Assembly: GCA_004296145.1 (NCBI GenBank)
Contig: SEBM01000033.1
Coordinates: 1-14,694, forward strand
Source: Flavobacterium sp.
GTDB lineage: Bacteria > Bacteroidota > Bacteroidia > Flavobacteriales > Flavobacteriaceae
Direction: 5' to 3'
Length of the DNA stretch: 14,694 nucleotides
This document shows positions 13,829-14,694 of this stretch, piece after piece. The position numbers were made by a program, and so were the translations under genes. The stretch's first letter is position 1; each line of letters starts with the position of its first letter. Under the pieces are notes generated by a model. The model was given only the letters and a program-made list of their open reading frames with translations. It did no database searches and was not told where the DNA came from.

Positions 13829-14423
13829 TGATTACTTTATTTTTAAGTACAATTCGGGTATAATCTTCAGAAGATTCCAGAAGTTTTACCTGAACCACAG
13901 TGGCTTCTTCCTTGTCAAAAGTCAGCTCAATTTGTTTGATGTATTTTTTCAGCGTTGCATCTTTCGGAATAAATTTCGCCAGATTCTGTCCTTTTAATTT
14001 AAAATACGAAATCGTAAATTCTTTATCATCAAACATATTTCCGCTTACACTTCCAACAATTAATTTATTGATTCGGGCAAAAATTTTACTATTTCCAATA
14101 TCCACCGCACTTTTCTTTCCTTCGTCGTTAATCAGGATTTTTCCGTTTTTAAAAGTAATGCTGTAGTTGTATGGTTTTTTGTATTGCCATTGCAATAAAT
14201 TAGGTTCTTTAAAAACCATTTTTCCTGAAGTTTCAATGTCTTTCGATAAAAAATCCATGTGTTTGTACTGAACAAAATCAGTGTTCAGCGTTTTGATTTT
14301 TTTTGCTACGACATTTACATCTTGTTTAAAAGCAGCAATTTCTGCATCTGACATTTTTTGTTCCTGTGCAAAACCAGTACAGATATTTAATAAAAAAAGG
14401 AAAAGATATATTTTAGATTTCAT
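13794..14423 (-). CDS. LolA-like outer membrane lipoprotein carrier protein (ApeL type)
   Basis: The 209-residue periplasmic protein has a signal peptide MKSKIYLFLFLLNICTGFA cleaved before QEQK. The mature sequence has the LolA/LolA-like fold signature: LNTDFVQYKHMDFLSKDIE (46-64), SGKMVFKEPNLLQWQYKKPY (66-85), FKNGKILINDEGKKS, and a C-terminal half with a second beta-sheet (FTISYFKLKG, KQIELTFDK, VVQVKLLES, TRIVLKNKV). LolA carries lipoproteins across the periplasm. The variant in aryl-polyene/flexirubin clusters is thought to carry the pigment or its lipid conjugate from the MMPL exporter to the outer membrane. Its start overlaps the stop of the deacetylase gene by 11 bases, and its end overlaps the lipoprotein gene by 35 bases. 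Confidence 0.9.
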   Translation of the reverse strand: MKSKIYLFLFLLNICTGFAQEQKMSDAEIAAFKQDVNVVAKKIKTLNTDFVQYKHMDFLSKDIETSGKMVFKEPNLLQWQYKKPYNYSITFKNGKILINDEGKKSAVDIGNSKIFARINKLIVGSVSGNMFDDKEFTISYFKLKGQNLAKFIPKDATLKKYIKQIELTFDKEEATVVQVKLLESSEDYTRIVLKNKVINAKIDDSVFTN

Positions 14424-14694
14424 AAGCTTTAAGATTCAAAAGTTCTTCGGTAGAAATTACAGTATAATTATTTTGCTGTAAAAATTGCAAAAACTGTTCC
14501 AATACCAAAACCGAGTGCGGCGCCGTATCATGCAAAAGTACAATTCCGCCGGGAGAAATTCGTTTTATAATTCTGTTGAAGATTAAATCCTTATTTTTTG
14601 TTCCCCCATCAAGCGAACGAATATTCCAGCCGATTACTTTGTGTCCGGTGATTTTTAAAGCTCTTCGTATCGAAGGCGTTGTAACTCCATAAGG
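14413..14694 (-). CDS. Polysaccharide deacetylase (NodB family) C-terminus, partial
   Basis: The gene continues past the right edge of the window, so only the last 93 residues are visible. They begin PYGVTTPSIRRALKITGHKV, which fits the NodB homology motif RPPYG followed by the helix leading into beta-strand IGWN. They continue with GGIVLLHDTAPHS, the late motif with the conserved Leu-His pair (LLHD) at the active site. The tail TVISTEELLNL is typical for a bacterial NodB-domain enzyme. Members remove acyl groups, mostly N-acetyl, from glycans in a metal-dependent way. The first metal-binding motifs (TFDD and HxxxH) lie outside. Its stop (14413-14415) lies inside the start of the LolA-like gene, so it belongs to the same operon. 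Its real substrate in a pigment cluster is unknown. Confidence 0.88.
   Translation of the reverse strand, partial: PYGVTTPSIRRALKITGHKVIGWNIRSLDGGTKNKDLIFNRIIKRISPGGIVLLHDTAPHSVLVLEQFLQFLQQNNYTVISTEELLNLKAYEI

Noticed and set aside
1..14694. CRISPR array, tRNA/rRNA genes, insertion sequence or prophage attachment site
   Set aside because: No regularly spaced repeats, no cloverleaf or rRNA-like sequence and no transposase or integrase were seen on reading. The only repeats are the two intergenic palindromic elements.

Overview
The window looks like a chromosomal segment of a Flavobacterium-type Bacteroidota (Flavobacteriaceae). The supporting signs are low GC, genes without Shine-Dalgarno sequences, a Bacteroidota-type promoter (TTTG, 22-base spacer, TAATTTTG) in front of dusB, Bacteroidota-only protein families, and two intergenic repeats of the kind scattered through Flavobacterium genomes.

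Most of the window (2142-14694, all minus strand, so transcription runs right to left) is the downstream half of what I read as a flexirubin/aryl-polyene pigment cluster. In transcription order it holds: the C-terminus of a NodB-type polysaccharide deacetylase; a LolA-like periplasmic carrier; a lipoprotein; an outer-membrane beta-barrel; a FabZ-like hot-dog dehydratase; a small secreted protein; a GT2 glycosyltransferase fused to DUF2062; a 187-base gap with a degenerate repeat; a giant MMPL exporter-PlsC acyltransferase-methyltransferase-like fusion; a CrtI/retinol-reductase-like FAD oxidoreductase; a lipoprotein of the C45 Ntn-hydrolase/acyltransferase family; and a PaaK-like AMP-forming ligase. 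Genes are separated by 2-30 bases or overlap by 4-35 bases, so each block is almost certainly co-transcribed. The LolA-like protein, MMPL exporter, lipoprotein, dehydratase, acyltransferase and ligase match the parts list of aryl-polyene systems. The core ketosynthases, ketoreductase, acyl carrier proteins, tyrosine ammonia-lyase and dialkylresorcinol genes are not in the window and would be expected upstream, beyond the right edge. A plausible division of labour is ligase and dehydratase in the cytoplasm, MMPL fusion for acyl transfer and export across the inner membrane, and LolA-like protein plus lipoproteins for delivery to the outer membrane.

Downstream of the cluster, a 123-base nested palindromic repeat (2002-2124) separates it from dusB (916-1908, minus), which has its own promoter. 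A bidirectional terminator (882-911) then separates dusB from a converging plus-strand pair at 1-865. The first gene of that pair is a chimeric frame: its start reads as the tail of a truncated MATE efflux pump and the rest resembles a DUF6934-type protein. A 74-residue unknown protein follows. This AT-rich pair looks like an accessory insertion into a MATE gene.

The most notable observations are the MATE/DUF6934 junction, the tripartite exporter fusion with an apparently eroded SAM-binding motif, the dehydratase with Gln in place of the usual acidic catalytic residue, and the C45 lipoprotein as a candidate for acyl or ester chemistry outside the cytoplasm.
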